Notes: generated from the sequence alone by a model not told the origin. A stretch of DNA of 64,000 nucleotides from Candidatus Binatia bacterium (GCA_036493895.1 DASXOZ010000013.1:217306-281305), one strand, 5' to 3'. Counted from the first letter of the stretch, positions 45,337 through 54,210 are shown. Translations and numbers: made by a program.

Positions 45337-45825
45337 ATGCGAAGGATCCTTCTTGCTGCCATCATTTTGACGCTCGCCGCTTCCGGGGTGGCGTCTGCCG
45401 CCGAGGCGATCGGGTACGTGAAGACCGTGTCCGGCTCGTCCAGTGTCGTCCGCGACGGGAGCGAGCGCAGCCTTGCGGTCGGCGCGGCGGTGTTCGAGAA
45501 CGACACGCTCAAGACTGCGAAGGAGTCGAGCCTCGGCGTCACGATGAAAGACGGCACGACGTTGTCGGCCGGTCCCGAGACCGTGCTGCTGCTCGACAAG
45601 TACGCGTACCAGCCTGCTTCCAAGCAGCTCGGCTTCGTCGCGCGCGTCAGCCAGGGCACGCTCGACTTCGTGTCGGGCATGCTCGGCAAGCTTGCGCCGG
45701 AGTCGGTTGCCATCGAGACGCCGACCGGCGTGATCGGCATGCGCGGCACACACTTCGTCGTGCGCGTCGCACCGGGCCAGAAGTTTGCCGACGAGACCGC
45801 CAAGCATCCGTCGAAGAAGGGCTGA
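45337..45825 (+). CDS. FecR-domain secreted protein
   Basis: 162 residues from ATG 45337, with AGGAGGT (45326-45332) four bases before it. A signal peptide ends near ASGVASA-AE. The FecR fold is visible in GYVKTVSGSSSVVRDG, GAAVFENDTLKTA and the final ETPTGVIGMRGTHFVVRV. Unlike anti-sigma FecR proteins it has no cytoplasmic N-terminus. With the OmpA and CHASE2-cyclase genes next door it forms a group often seen together, probably in envelope signalling. Confidence 0.85.
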   Translation: MRRILLAAIILTLAASGVASAAEAIGYVKTVSGSSSVVRDGSERSLAVGAAVFENDTLKTAKESSLGVTMKDGTTLSAGPETVLLLDKYAYQPASKQLGFVARVSQGTLDFVSGMLGKLAPESVAIETPTGVIGMRGTHFVVRVAPGQKFADETAKHPSKKG

Positions 45826-45880
45826 CCATAGCGCGACTCGCGGTTCGGATCGGCAGCAGAGAAAAAAGGCCCACGGAGCA

Positions 45881-46474
45881 ATGAAGCGCAGCGCCATCGT
45901 CCTTGCATTGGCAATGGCGGCCGGCGCCTGCGCTCCGAAGAACTACGTCGTTTTGCTCGACAATCCGGGCGGCGGATCCGGCAAGGTCATCGTTTCCAAC
46001 GACAAGGGCCAGCAGTGGCTCGACAAGTCCGGCTCGGCAACGACCATCGACCGCCGCACCAAGGCGCCGAGCTCGCCGTGGCAGCTCAAGGTCGAGGAGA
46101 TCGAGAAGGTCTTCGCGAAGGCCTTCGGCGCGCGGCCGCCGCGCTTCATCAGCTACACGATCTACTTCAAGCCGGGCGGCACCCAGATCGACCCGAGCTC
46201 CTACAAGACTTTCCAGGACATGCTCGCCGAGGTGCACAAGCGCCCCGGTGTCGACGCGACAGTGGCCGGCCACGCCGACCGCAAGGCTTCCGCCGACCTC
46301 AACGAGTTCATCTCGCTCGAGAGGGCATACGCGGTGCGCGACGCGTTGGTGAAGGCGGGAGTGCCGATCGAGCGTATCCAGCTCGACGGCTACGGCGAGA
46401 CGAGGCCGGCCATTCCCACTCCCGACGATGTCCCCGAGCTGCGCAACCGCCGCGTCGAAGTGACGGTTCGCTGA
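45881..46474 (+). CDS. OmpA-domain lipoprotein
   Basis: 197 residues. A lipobox (AAGAC, Cys about 17) ends the signal peptide. The C-terminal OmpA-like domain includes ISYTIYFKPGGTQID, VAGHADRKAS and LRNRRVEVTVR, which bind peptidoglycan. It lies 55 bases after the FecR gene and faces the cyclase. It could anchor or sense the cell wall for that module. Confidence 0.88.
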   Translation: MKRSAIVLALAMAAGACAPKNYVVLLDNPGGGSGKVIVSNDKGQQWLDKSGSATTIDRRTKAPSSPWQLKVEEIEKVFAKAFGARPPRFISYTIYFKPGGTQIDPSSYKTFQDMLAEVHKRPGVDATVAGHADRKASADLNEFISLERAYAVRDALVKAGVPIERIQLDGYGETRPAIPTPDDVPELRNRRVEVTVR

Positions 46475-46489
46475 CGCTCCTGCGATGGC

Positions 46490-46514
46490 GCGGGCGCGAA
46501 GGACGCGCGCCCGC
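46490..46514. terminator. G+C-rich hairpin between convergent genes
   Basis: A 9-bp perfect stem GCGGGCGCG/CGCGCCCGC with a 7-base loop lies between the OmpA gene and the cyclase, which face each other. No T run; may stop transcription in both directions. Confidence 0.45.
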
Positions 46515-46519
46515 CGATC

Positions 46520-48697
46520 CTACTTCTCCGTGAATACCATGCTGGTGCCGCTTTCTCCGCGACGCAGTCGCGCGAGATGGAACGCCGCCAGCCCGTCGTC
46601 GGGTTGCCCGGCGAGGATGTCCTCGAACGCAATGGCGCAGGCCGGATCGTTCGCGCCCATCAGCTCGAACGCACGCCTGTAACGCTCGATCGCGAGCCAC
46701 TTCGGATCATCCTCGGCCAGCACTTCGTAGACCTCGACGCCGTGGGTCTTGCCCTTGAGGTGCAGCGTTCCGGCGGGGCGGCCGTGAAAGCTCGCGCAGC
46801 GCTCGACGGTCGTGCCGCTGACGCAGATGCGCGTGCCGAGCTGGCGATTGGCGGTTTCCAGGCGCGCGGCGGTGTTGATGGGGTCGCCGAGCGGCCGGTA
46901 GTCGAAGTGGGAGCTGCCGCCGAAGTTGCCGACGACGACTTCGCCCGTGTTCACGCCGATGCGCGTCAATCCGAACGGGATGTTGTCGGCCATGCAGCGT
47001 TTCGAGTAGTCGTTGGCGAAGCGGTCCATCGCCAGCGCGCAGCGCACGGCGCGCTCGGCGTGGTCCGGCTGCGTGACCGGTGCGGAGAACAGCACCGCGA
47101 CGGCGTCGCCGACGATGCGGTCCAGCGTGCCGTCGTGCTCGAATGCGATGCTGACCATCCCTTCGAGGTATTCGTTGATGATTTCGGTCAGCTCCTGGGG
47201 ATCGGCCATCGACTCGACCATCGTCGTGAACCCGGCCACGTCGGTGAGCACGAACGAGCACTCGCGCCGCTCGCCGCCGAGGCGTAATTCCCCGGGGTTC
47301 TTGATCAGGTGCTCGACGAGGTTCGGTGAAAGATAGTTCGCGAACACGTCGCGGATCCACTGCCCCTCGTTCTCGGTCGCGAGCTGGCGCGGCACCGTGT
47401 AGGCGACGAACGTCGCGAGCAGCACGAGGCTCGGGAATACCGGATCGGCCAGCACCAGCATCTGTCGCCACGCGTAAATGGCCGCACTGCTGATCACGAC
47501 GATGCCCACCGCGGCGGCCAGCGCCGCCGGCAGCACGCGGCGCCGCGAGCCGAACGCGAGCATCACGAGCCACGCCAGCACCACCACCGACGTCTCGAGG
47601 CCCTGCACCCACAGCGGCCGTGTCGCGAACACGCCGAGCATCGCCTGTTCGGTGAGCTGGGCGTGGATCTCGACGCCGGGGACGATCTTGCCGAGAGGTC
47701 CGAAGCGGAGATCCTGCAGACCGGTAGCCGATGACCCGAGGTAGACGATCGAGCCTTTGGGAATCAGCCCCTCGCCCTGGCCTTCCATGATCTTCCATGC
47801 CGGAACGTAGCGCTCCGGCACCGGCTCGGTCAGGTAGATCAGCGTGCCGCCGAACGAGTCGGTCGGCAGCGTGTAATTGCCGATGCGCACGCTGCTCAGC
47901 GCGGCGGTGCCGTCGGAGCGGGTCTCGGCGGTCAGCGTGTAGTTGCTCGCTCCGCTCGAGACCCGCAGAGCCTCGGCAACGAGACCGGGAAAGTTGTTGC
48001 CGTCTTTCGCGACGAAAAGGGGCACGCGCCGCACCACGCCGTCGCGGTCGGGGCTGAAATTGACGGCACCGTTGCCCGCCGCCGCTTCCTGGAGCTGCGG
48101 CAGCGAGACCACCGCGCCGTTGTAATTGGTCAGGCGGAGCGGTTCCTGGGCTCCGATGCGGACGAAGCGGCCCTTGCCGACCGGTGTGTTGCCGCCGGCC
48201 TCCTCGGTCAGCGCGAAAGCGGCAACCACGTTGCCGCGACGGAACTCGTCGGCCAGCGTTTGGTCGTAGTCGGGCAGCCTGCCGAGCGCCGCGGCGACGT
48301 CGGGCTGGTCGCGCCACTCCGAAGAAAGCCACGCAGGCGACGTGCGATCGCGTTCGGCAAAGATGAAGTCCGACGCGATCGCCGAGGCGCCGAGACTCCG
48401 CAGCGTCGAGATGAGCAGGGCGACCTTGTTGCGAGGCCACGGCCACTGGCCGAGCCGCGCCAGGCTCGCCTCGTCGATGTCGACGATGCGCACCGGCGCG
48501 GCCTGGTAGGTGCGCGGCTGGGACCGCTGGTAAGCATCGAATACGGCGTGGTGGATATTGCCGACGAACCAGGGCTCCTTGCGCTCGGCCCAGATGCCGC
48601 ACGCGACGACCAGTCCGGACAGCAGGATGCCGACTAGCCGCAGCCTCTTCGGCATGCGTCCGGCCAACGTGGTCGGGTTGGAATTGGCGATGGCCAT
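46520..48697 (-). CDS. CHASE2-domain adenylate/guanylate cyclase
   Basis: 725 residues. A first membrane helix near residue 25 precedes an extracytoplasmic CHASE2 sensor (about 50-340), then three helices (about 365-440) and a class III cyclase domain from about 480. Metal-binding Asp486 (LTDVAGF) and Asp531 (VGDAV) are present. The base-selecting Lys (usually DK before xxGD) is Arg527, so substrate choice is uncertain. It makes cAMP or cGMP in response to an envelope signal, which the FecR and OmpA neighbours might supply. Confidence 0.9.
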   Translation of the reverse strand: MAIANSNPTTLAGRMPKRLRLVGILLSGLVVACGIWAERKEPWFVGNIHHAVFDAYQRSQPRTYQAAPVRIVDIDEASLARLGQWPWPRNKVALLISTLRSLGASAIASDFIFAERDRTSPAWLSSEWRDQPDVAAALGRLPDYDQTLADEFRRGNVVAAFALTEEAGGNTPVGKGRFVRIGAQEPLRLTNYNGAVVSLPQLQEAAAGNGAVNFSPDRDGVVRRVPLFVAKDGNNFPGLVAEALRVSSGASNYTLTAETRSDGTAALSSVRIGNYTLPTDSFGGTLIYLTEPVPERYVPAWKIMEGQGEGLIPKGSIVYLGSSATGLQDLRFGPLGKIVPGVEIHAQLTEQAMLGVFATRPLWVQGLETSVVVLAWLVMLAFGSRRRVLPAALAAAVGIVVISSAAIYAWRQMLVLADPVFPSLVLLATFVAYTVPRQLATENEGQWIRDVFANYLSPNLVEHLIKNPGELRLGGERRECSFVLTDVAGFTTMVESMADPQELTEIINEYLEGMVSIAFEHDGTLDRIVGDAVAVLFSAPVTQPDHAERAVRCALAMDRFANDYSKRCMADNIPFGLTRIGVNTGEVVVGNFGGSSHFDYRPLGDPINTAARLETANRQLGTRICVSGTTVERCASFHGRPAGTLHLKGKTHGVEVYEVLAEDDPKWLAIERYRRAFELMGANDPACAIAFEDILAGQPDDGLAAFHLARLRRGESGTSMVFTEK

Positions 48698-48715
48698 GGC
48701 GTCCGCGTTTCCGCG

Positions 48716-49336
48716 CTACTCTACCTCGATGACGAGGAAGTGCGCGTTCAGGCCCTCGTTCTGGTGGCCGAAGATCTTGGCGTGCGAGATGTGGCGGAAG
48801 CGGTAGCCGACCGACCAGCGCAGGCCGTCGTCGCTGCCGAACGTGACACCGATGCCGGCGTTGTCGCTGAACAGCACTTCGGATCCCAGACCGTAATTCT
48901 GCAGCGTCGTGAAGATCAGGCCGATGCCGCCTTCGAAGTAGGGCACGACGTTGGTCCAGCCGAGCGGCGCGAAGCGCGCGAGCGGAACTACCGAGGCCTC
49001 GAACGCGTGCGCGTCACCGAAGATCCCGCCAACCGTCGGCTCGACCGACCACGAGAAGTCGGTCTTGGCTTTCGCGAAGAAGTTGTCGAGGAAGTCGGCG
49101 CCCTGGAAATGCCAGCGCCAGCCCACCGAAAGCAGCGCGATGTCGCGCTGGCGGTTGTTGACGTCCTGGTCCGGCGAGTAGCCCGCGAGCAGCAGCGGGC
49201 CGTTTCCGAGCAGGTCGGCGCGGGCCGGCGCGGCGGCGGGCAGCGCCTCGAGCATGGCGACCACGAGACTGGCGGCCAGGACTCGCCGGAGGCGGCGGCG
49301 TGCAGGGGAAGGCTGGGTGGGGACAGTTGCAGGCAT
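48716..49336 (-). CDS. PagL-like lipid A 3-O-deacylase family protein
   Basis: 206 residues; signal peptide ends near PARA-DLL. The rest alternates polar and hydrophobic residues as in an eight-strand outer-membrane barrel. The C-terminal YRFRHISHAKIFG holds the PagL His-x-Ser pair (His182, Ser184), with Glu194 a candidate third residue. PagL removes an acyl chain from lipid A. It lies 18 bases upstream of the cyclase on the same strand. Confidence 0.75.
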   Translation of the reverse strand: MPATVPTQPSPARRRLRRVLAASLVVAMLEALPAAAPARADLLGNGPLLLAGYSPDQDVNNRQRDIALLSVGWRWHFQGADFLDNFFAKAKTDFSWSVEPTVGGIFGDAHAFEASVVPLARFAPLGWTNVVPYFEGGIGLIFTTLQNYGLGSEVLFSDNAGIGVTFGSDDGLRWSVGYRFRHISHAKIFGHQNEGLNAHFLVIEVE

Positions 49337-49515
49337 CCGGTTTCCTCGTGGTCGGGGCCCGCGGCACTGCCGCAGGGTTGGCGACCGGCGCAAGCGCCCG
49401 GAACGGTGCCTGCCGGCGCGTGATTAGCCCCAAGGGAGCCGACTCGCAAATCAGGTGGTGCCAAGCTACCCTGCGGCGACGCGCGCCGGGGCGGCGCGAG
49501 TCGCTCGAGCTCCGG

Positions 49516-50157
49516 GTGACACTTACTCCATCGCATCGAGGCTTCTCCCCCTTGCCGTTCCCGACCAGGCTGCGACCCGCGGCCTGCGCCCTGATTCCAC
49601 TGGCCTCGCTCGTCGCGGTCGCATCCGTTGCACGCGCCGCGGACACGGTGGCGGGGACGAAGGTCGATTCCGCCGCTGCCGCATCGGTCATCGGACCGGC
49701 GGCTGCCGCTGCCGCACCCGCGACCGATGCCGCACCCGCACCCGCACCCGCGGCCCCGGCTGCCGCGGACGACGAGAAGCCGCAGCCGGCCGCGCTCGAG
49801 CTCGCGTTCACGCCTTTCGAAGACAAGCTCTTCGTCGAGGCTCGCCAAAATGGCGTTCCGATTGTGCTCTACTTCGAGGCCGACTGGTGCGCGCCGTGCC
49901 GGAAAATGCACGAGACGACGTTTCGTTCGCCGGCTGTCGTGGAAGCTGCAGCCGGCATTCGCCTGTTTCGTGTCGACATGACCAGACCCAACTCCTACCT
50001 CGACCTGGTCGAGAAAAGCTTCCGTATCACCGGCGCGCCCACTGTCGTCTTGTTCGGACCGGACGGACAGGAACGGCAGCGCCAGCTCGGCTTCATCCCT
50101 GCGGCGACATTCGCGAAGATGCTGAGCAGCACGAGGAAGCCGGCAACCAACCACTGA
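49516..50157 (+). CDS. Secreted thioredoxin-fold protein
   Basis: 213 residues from GTG 49516; a TTG at 49552 would give a neater signal peptide. Signal sequence (ALIPLASLVAVASVARA), an Ala/Pro-rich linker to about residue 95, then a thioredoxin domain with EADWCAPCRKM and the cis-proline segment ITGAPTVVLFG. It resembles the C-terminal domain of DsbD, so a periplasmic reductase is likely. The DEAD-box gene follows after 15 bases. Confidence 0.85.
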   Translation: MTLTPSHRGFSPLPFPTRLRPAACALIPLASLVAVASVARAADTVAGTKVDSAAAASVIGPAAAAAAPATDAAPAPAPAAPAAADDEKPQPAALELAFTPFEDKLFVEARQNGVPIVLYFEADWCAPCRKMHETTFRSPAVVEAAAGIRLFRVDMTRPNSYLDLVEKSFRITGAPTVVLFGPDGQERQRQLGFIPAATFAKMLSSTRKPATNH

Positions 50158-50172
50158 CGGAACCCATACCGA

Positions 50173-51708
50173 ATGTCTTCAGCAGAACCTGCCACACCGA
50201 TCGCCAGAGAGCCGCTGGCTTTTGCCGATCTCGACCTGCCCGATAGCGTCCGGCGCGGCATCGAAGATGCCGGGTTCACCTTCTGCACGCCGATCCAGGC
50301 CGAAACGCTGCCGACGGCGATCACCGGCCGTGACATTGCAGGCCAGGCGCAGACCGGCACCGGCAAGACGGCCGCGTTCCTGATCGCTGCGTTCACGCTG
50401 CTGCTCAGTCGCCCGCGCCGCCATCAGGGCAAGGGCTCGTGCCCGCGCGTGCTGATCATCGCCCCCACTCGCGAGCTGGCGATGCAGATTTTCGAGGAGG
50501 CCAAGCTGCTCGGCAAGCACACGGGCCTCGTGCTGCACGCGGTCTACGGCGGCGTCGATTACATCAAGCAGCTCGACCGCCTGGCCGAAGGCGTCGACGT
50601 GCTGATCGGCACCCCGGGGCGCCTGATCGACTATCTCAAGCAGCGCGTCTTCACGCTGAAGGATTCCGAGATCCTGATCGTCGACGAGGCCGACCGCATG
50701 TTCGACATGGGGTTCGTCGACGACCTTCGCTACCTCGTGACCAAGATGCCGCCGGCCACCGAGCGCGCCTCGTTCATGTATTCGGCCACGCTGTCGTATC
50801 GCGTGCTCGAGCTCGCCTACGAGTACATGCACGACGTGCACCGCGTCGCGATCGACGAGGAGCAGGTGACGGCCGAGCGCGTCGAGCAGCTCGTCTACCA
50901 CGTGGGCGTCGACGAGAAGCTGCCGGTCATGCTGAACCTGCTGTTGCGCGAAAAGCCATCGCGCGCCCTGGTGTTCGTCAATACCCGGCGCGGCGTGCAC
51001 TTCGTTGCCGAGAGGCTCGAGCGCCACGGCTACGCGGTCGGCGTTCTGGTGGGCGACGTCGACCAGAAAAGGCGCATCCGCACGCTGCGCGACTTCAAGG
51101 AAGGCAACATCTCCATCCTCGTCGCGACGGACGTCGCGTCGCGCGGCCTGCACATCGAGGCCGTCAGCCACGTCTTCAACTACGATCTTCCGCAGGATCC
51201 GGAAGACTACGTGCACCGAATCGGGCGCACCGCGCGCGCAGGAGCTTCCGGCATCGCGTACTCGCTGGCCTGCGAGCATCACGTCTACTCGCTCGAGGCG
51301 ATCGAGGAATTCATCGGGATGTCGGTCCCCCACACGTTCCCCGCTGCGGAGCTGGTCAGGATGCCGCGGCCGCAGCCGCGCCCGGCCCGCGTCGAGCCTG
51401 TCCCGGTCGAAGCGGATCGTGCCGCAGAGGAAGCGCCCGCCGCGGGCGAAGCGGGAGAAGGCGACGGCGCTCCAGGCCGTCGCAAGCGCCGCTCGCGTTC
51501 GAAACGCAAAGGCTCGATCGAAAGGACTGATGCCGGTGCCGCCGCGCCTGCATCCGGCGCGCAAGCCGAATCTTCGCCGCCGCCGGCGCAGGAGGCGGCC
51601 GACGCCGCCGGCCCGCGCCGCAAGCGTCGCCGCCGCCGACGTCGCCGCTCCGGTGACGCCGCCGCTCCTTCGGGCGACGGCAACGCGACCGCCGGCGAGC
51701 CCGGCTGA
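50173..51708 (+). CDS. DEAD-box RNA helicase (RhlB/RhlE-like) with basic tail
   Basis: 511 residues. Q motif FCTPIQ, Walker A AQTGTGKT (58-65), PTRELA, VDEADRMFDMG, SAT and HRIGRTARAG are all in order. The last 125 residues are disordered-looking, with two strongly basic patches, the second an Arg run before SGDAAAPSG. The tail should bind RNA. Relatives unwind RNA in decay or ribosome assembly. Confidence 0.93.
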   Translation: MSSAEPATPIAREPLAFADLDLPDSVRRGIEDAGFTFCTPIQAETLPTAITGRDIAGQAQTGTGKTAAFLIAAFTLLLSRPRRHQGKGSCPRVLIIAPTRELAMQIFEEAKLLGKHTGLVLHAVYGGVDYIKQLDRLAEGVDVLIGTPGRLIDYLKQRVFTLKDSEILIVDEADRMFDMGFVDDLRYLVTKMPPATERASFMYSATLSYRVLELAYEYMHDVHRVAIDEEQVTAERVEQLVYHVGVDEKLPVMLNLLLREKPSRALVFVNTRRGVHFVAERLERHGYAVGVLVGDVDQKRRIRTLRDFKEGNISILVATDVASRGLHIEAVSHVFNYDLPQDPEDYVHRIGRTARAGASGIAYSLACEHHVYSLEAIEEFIGMSVPHTFPAAELVRMPRPQPRPARVEPVPVEADRAAEEAPAAGEAGEGDGAPGRRKRRSRSKRKGSIERTDAGAAAPASGAQAESSPPPAQEAADAAGPRRKRRRRRRRRSGDAAAPSGDGNATAGEPG

Positions 51709-51726
51709 ACGGGCGGCTCCCGCACG

Positions 51727-52524
51727 ATGTCCCCCGCCGGCAGCGACGAACGATGGAGTGACGTCGTCGTCGACCGCGAGCTGCGCGAGCGGCTGCGGCC
51801 GGCGCTGCGTTTCCTTTTCGAGCGCTGGTGGCGCGTCACGCTGCGCGGAATCGAACGCGTTCCCAGAGACGGTCCGGCGATCCTCGTCGGCAATCACTCG
51901 GGCGCTCTTCCGCTGGATGCCGTGATGCTCGCGTACGCGCTCGACCGCGAAGAAGAAGCGGCCAGCCCGCGTCGCGTCGCGCGGGTGCTTTACGATCGCT
52001 TCATCGAAGGCATCCCGCCGCTGGCCGACTTCTATCGCCGCGCCGGCGGTGTGCCGGCGCGCTACCAGGTCGCCGATGCGCTGCTGCGGCGAGGCGAGCT
52101 CGTCGTGATTTTCCCGGAAGGCGTCGGCGGCGTGGCCAAGCTGTTCGACGACAGGTATCGCCTGCAGAGGTTCTCGACGTCGGCAGCACGGCTGGCGGTC
52201 AAGCACCGCGCCCCTGTGATCCCGTTCTCCATCGTCGGCGCCGAGGAAGCGTATCCCCTGCTCGGCCGCAGCCAGGAAGGCAATGCCCCGCTAGGGGCGC
52301 CGTACGTGCCCGTGACGCCGTTCTTCCCTTTGCTCGGCCCTCTCGGCATCCTGCCGCTGCCGACGAAGTGGACGATATCGTTCGGCTCGCGCATCGCGCT
52401 GCACCGCGAGAAGCGCTTCGGCGGGTCGCCGAATTTCGAGGCGATGACGGCGCGCGTGCGCCGCAGCGTAGAAGTGCTCATCCGGCGCAGTCTCGACGAG
52501 CGCGAGTCGGTCTTCCTCGGTTAG
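51727..52524 (+). CDS. Phospholipid/glycerol acyltransferase (DAGAT-like)
   Basis: 265 residues. GNHSGALPLD provides the HX5D-type site as in diacylglycerol-acyltransferase-like LPLATs, followed by VVIFPEGVGGVAK and VIPFSIVGAEEAY. It lacks a strong membrane anchor. This type acylates lysophospholipids or glycerides in many actinobacterial and deltaproteobacterial genomes. It follows the helicase by 18 bases. Confidence 0.83.
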   Translation: MSPAGSDERWSDVVVDRELRERLRPALRFLFERWWRVTLRGIERVPRDGPAILVGNHSGALPLDAVMLAYALDREEEAASPRRVARVLYDRFIEGIPPLADFYRRAGGVPARYQVADALLRRGELVVIFPEGVGGVAKLFDDRYRLQRFSTSAARLAVKHRAPVIPFSIVGAEEAYPLLGRSQEGNAPLGAPYVPVTPFFPLLGPLGILPLPTKWTISFGSRIALHREKRFGGSPNFEAMTARVRRSVEVLIRRSLDERESVFLG

Positions 52525-52539
52525 CAGGCCGCGTGCATC

Positions 52540-52758
52540 ATGGCCGTCACGATCTACACGCGCGGCGACTGCGAGTTCAGCCGGCGCCTGCGCGAAAGCT
52601 TTCGCGAGCGCGGCATTGCGTTCCGCGAGATCGACGTGGGCGCAAACCCCGAATGCATTCCCGAGCTGGTCAAGCTCACGGGACGCCGGCGCATCGTGCC
52701 GGTCGTCGTCGACGGCGCCAAGATCGAGATTGCGCCACAGGGCGGCACCGAGTTCTGA
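52540..52758 (+). CDS. Glutaredoxin-like protein, CxxS type (Uxx-star-like)
   Basis: 72 residues of a short glutaredoxin fold: VTIYTRGDCEFSRRLRESF, then FREIDVGANPE and RRIVPVVVDG. The active site is CEFS, a monothiol form. It resembles the Uxx-star family, in which some members have selenocysteine at the Cys position. The partner is unknown. Confidence 0.72.
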   Translation: MAVTIYTRGDCEFSRRLRESFRERGIAFREIDVGANPECIPELVKLTGRRRIVPVVVDGAKIEIAPQGGTEF

Positions 52759-52843
52759 TCGACCACCTGCGGGCAGCGGATTTTGCTTCGTTGCCGAAAA
52801 AAAGACTGGTCAGATTCCCGTCAGTTGTGTAAGGTCCCGGCTC

Positions 52844-53137
52844 GTGGAGGAGAAGCGCCTCTACTTGCGCCTCGGCGACCGTGTCTACTCCGACTCGCAC
52901 GAAGAGTGGGGCACTGGAGCTGTTGTCGAGGAAATGACGTCGACGATCGTCGGCGGAACCTGCCTCGTGCGCGTGCTGTTCGAAGACGGACAACAGCGCA
53001 CGTTCCACAATGATCTCGATCACGAGATGTGCTGCTACTTCATGGGAGTGCGGCGCGAGATGTCGTTCGACTGGGACCGCATGCAGCGCGTGCGCTCGGG
53101 TCCCGGATCGAGACGCCGAATTGCCAGTCGCGGATAA
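52844..53137 (+). CDS. DUF3553-type protein
   Basis: 97 residues from a GTG. The core LRLGDRVYSDSHEEWGTG followed by a VRVLFEDGQQRTF strand matches DUF3553, a small SH3-like domain related to those at the ends of UvrD helicases and CarD-like proteins. The C-terminus is basic. Role unknown; may bind nucleic acid or RNA polymerase-associated proteins. Confidence 0.65.
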   Translation: MEEKRLYLRLGDRVYSDSHEEWGTGAVVEEMTSTIVGGTCLVRVLFEDGQQRTFHNDLDHEMCCYFMGVRREMSFDWDRMQRVRSGPGSRRRIASRG

Positions 53138-53184
53138 CGCGGCGCGGGCTGCGTAGCGGCCGCTACTCGAAAAGTGCAGCGAGG

Positions 53185-53247
53185 CGACGCACGTCAGCGC
53201 GTAGGCACCGCGTGTCAGCGCGTAGGCGACGCACGTCAGCGCGTGTG
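53185..53247. repeat. 21-bp tandem repeat, three copies
   Basis: Copies at 53185, 53206 and 53227; copies 1 and 3 begin CGACGCACGTCAGCGCGT, copy 2 differs at a few bases. The period is a multiple of three and each copy has a TCA (a minus-strand stop) in the same phase. The repeat includes the stop codon of the small minus-strand gene at 53236. Confidence 0.85.
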
Positions 53248-53430
53248 ACGGATCGCCTCGGGCAGAGGATTACCCTTCGCGTCGGTGCGTGCGATGTGCA
53301 GCTTCTCGAGCGTGCGCAGCGTGTCCTCGTTGACCCAGCCGACCCCGCGCGCGCAGGGGCGCGGCTGGCCGTCCTCGGCGACCATCGTGAGGACCGGGTT
53401 GTGGAAATTGACCTGCAGCCTCTTGGCCAT
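53236..53430 (-). CDS. Small protein of unknown function
   Basis: 64 residues from ATG 53430 (MAKRLQVNFHNPVL). It is polar, with two Pro-rich turns and no cysteine pair or membrane segment; I do not recognise it. The stop lies in a 21-bp tandem repeat. It faces the DUF3553 gene and diverges from udgX. It might be a real short gene; codon pattern and context are the only support. Confidence 0.4.
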   Translation of the reverse strand: MAKRLQVNFHNPVLTMVAEDGQPRPCARGVGWVNEDTLRTLEKLHIARTDAKGNPLPEAIRHTR

Positions 53431-53571
53431 GCCCGCCGTGTAGCGCGGGTGGCCGGCGAAGGCCAGTTGGCGGGCGCAAACGGGGATTTTCCGTTCGATC
53501 GCGTTCGATCGGCGGATCGGTCGAAGTGCCCGGCGTTGACACTCGCGATCCCGGCCGCATGGACTGCGGTG

Positions 53572-54198
53572 ATGGCTCGCGCAGCGAAAGCTCCCCTGCC
53601 TTCGCGTCCCACGCTCGCGGCGCTTCGCGAGGCAGCGGCAAGTTGTCGGGCCTGCGACCTGTACAAGCGCGGCACCCAGACGGTGTTCGGCGTCGGCGCC
53701 AGGGGAGCGGACCTGATGCTGGTCGGCGAGCAGCCCGGGAACGACGAAGACCTTGCCGGGAAGCCCTTCGTCGGTCCGGCCGGAAAACTTCTCGATCACG
53801 GGCTCGAAGCAGCGGGCATCGAGCGCAGCGATACCTACGTCACCAACGCCGTCAAGCACTTCAAATGGGAGCCGCGCGGCAAGCGCCGCATCCACAAGAA
53901 GCCGAACACGACGGAGATGGTCGCGTGCAGGCCCTGGCTCGAATCCGAGATCGCGGCGGTACAGCCGAAGCTCGTCGTATGCCTCGGAGCGACGGCGGCG
54001 CAGTCGCTGCTCGGAGCAGCGTTGCGGGTAACCAGAGACCGCGGCAAGATCGTCGATACGGCGTACGGCGTGCCGGCGATGGCAACGGTGCATCCGTCTT
54101 CGTTGCTGCGCGCGCCCGACGACGAGACCCGTCGCGCCGAAACGCGTCGATTCATTGCCGACCTGGCCATTGCCAGACGATTCATCGAACGCTCGTGA
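53572..54198 (+). CDS. udgX: UdgX-type uracil-DNA glycosylase
   Basis: 208 residues from ATG 53572. Iron-sulfur Cys25 and Cys28 are in CRACDLY, with later cysteines at about 119 and 137. GEQPGNDEDLAGKPFVGPAG is the family 4/5-like catalytic loop. The UdgX-specific insertion KRRIHKKP (104-111) places His108 where the M. smegmatis enzyme forms a covalent bond with the DNA sugar. It should therefore bind tightly or covalently to uracil sites instead of simply releasing uracil. Confidence 0.9.
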   Translation: MARAAKAPLPSRPTLAALREAAASCRACDLYKRGTQTVFGVGARGADLMLVGEQPGNDEDLAGKPFVGPAGKLLDHGLEAAGIERSDTYVTNAVKHFKWEPRGKRRIHKKPNTTEMVACRPWLESEIAAVQPKLVVCLGATAAQSLLGAALRVTRDRGKIVDTAYGVPAMATVHPSSLLRAPDDETRRAETRRFIADLAIARRFIERS

Positions 54199-54210
54199 GC
54201 CCGCCGCGCC

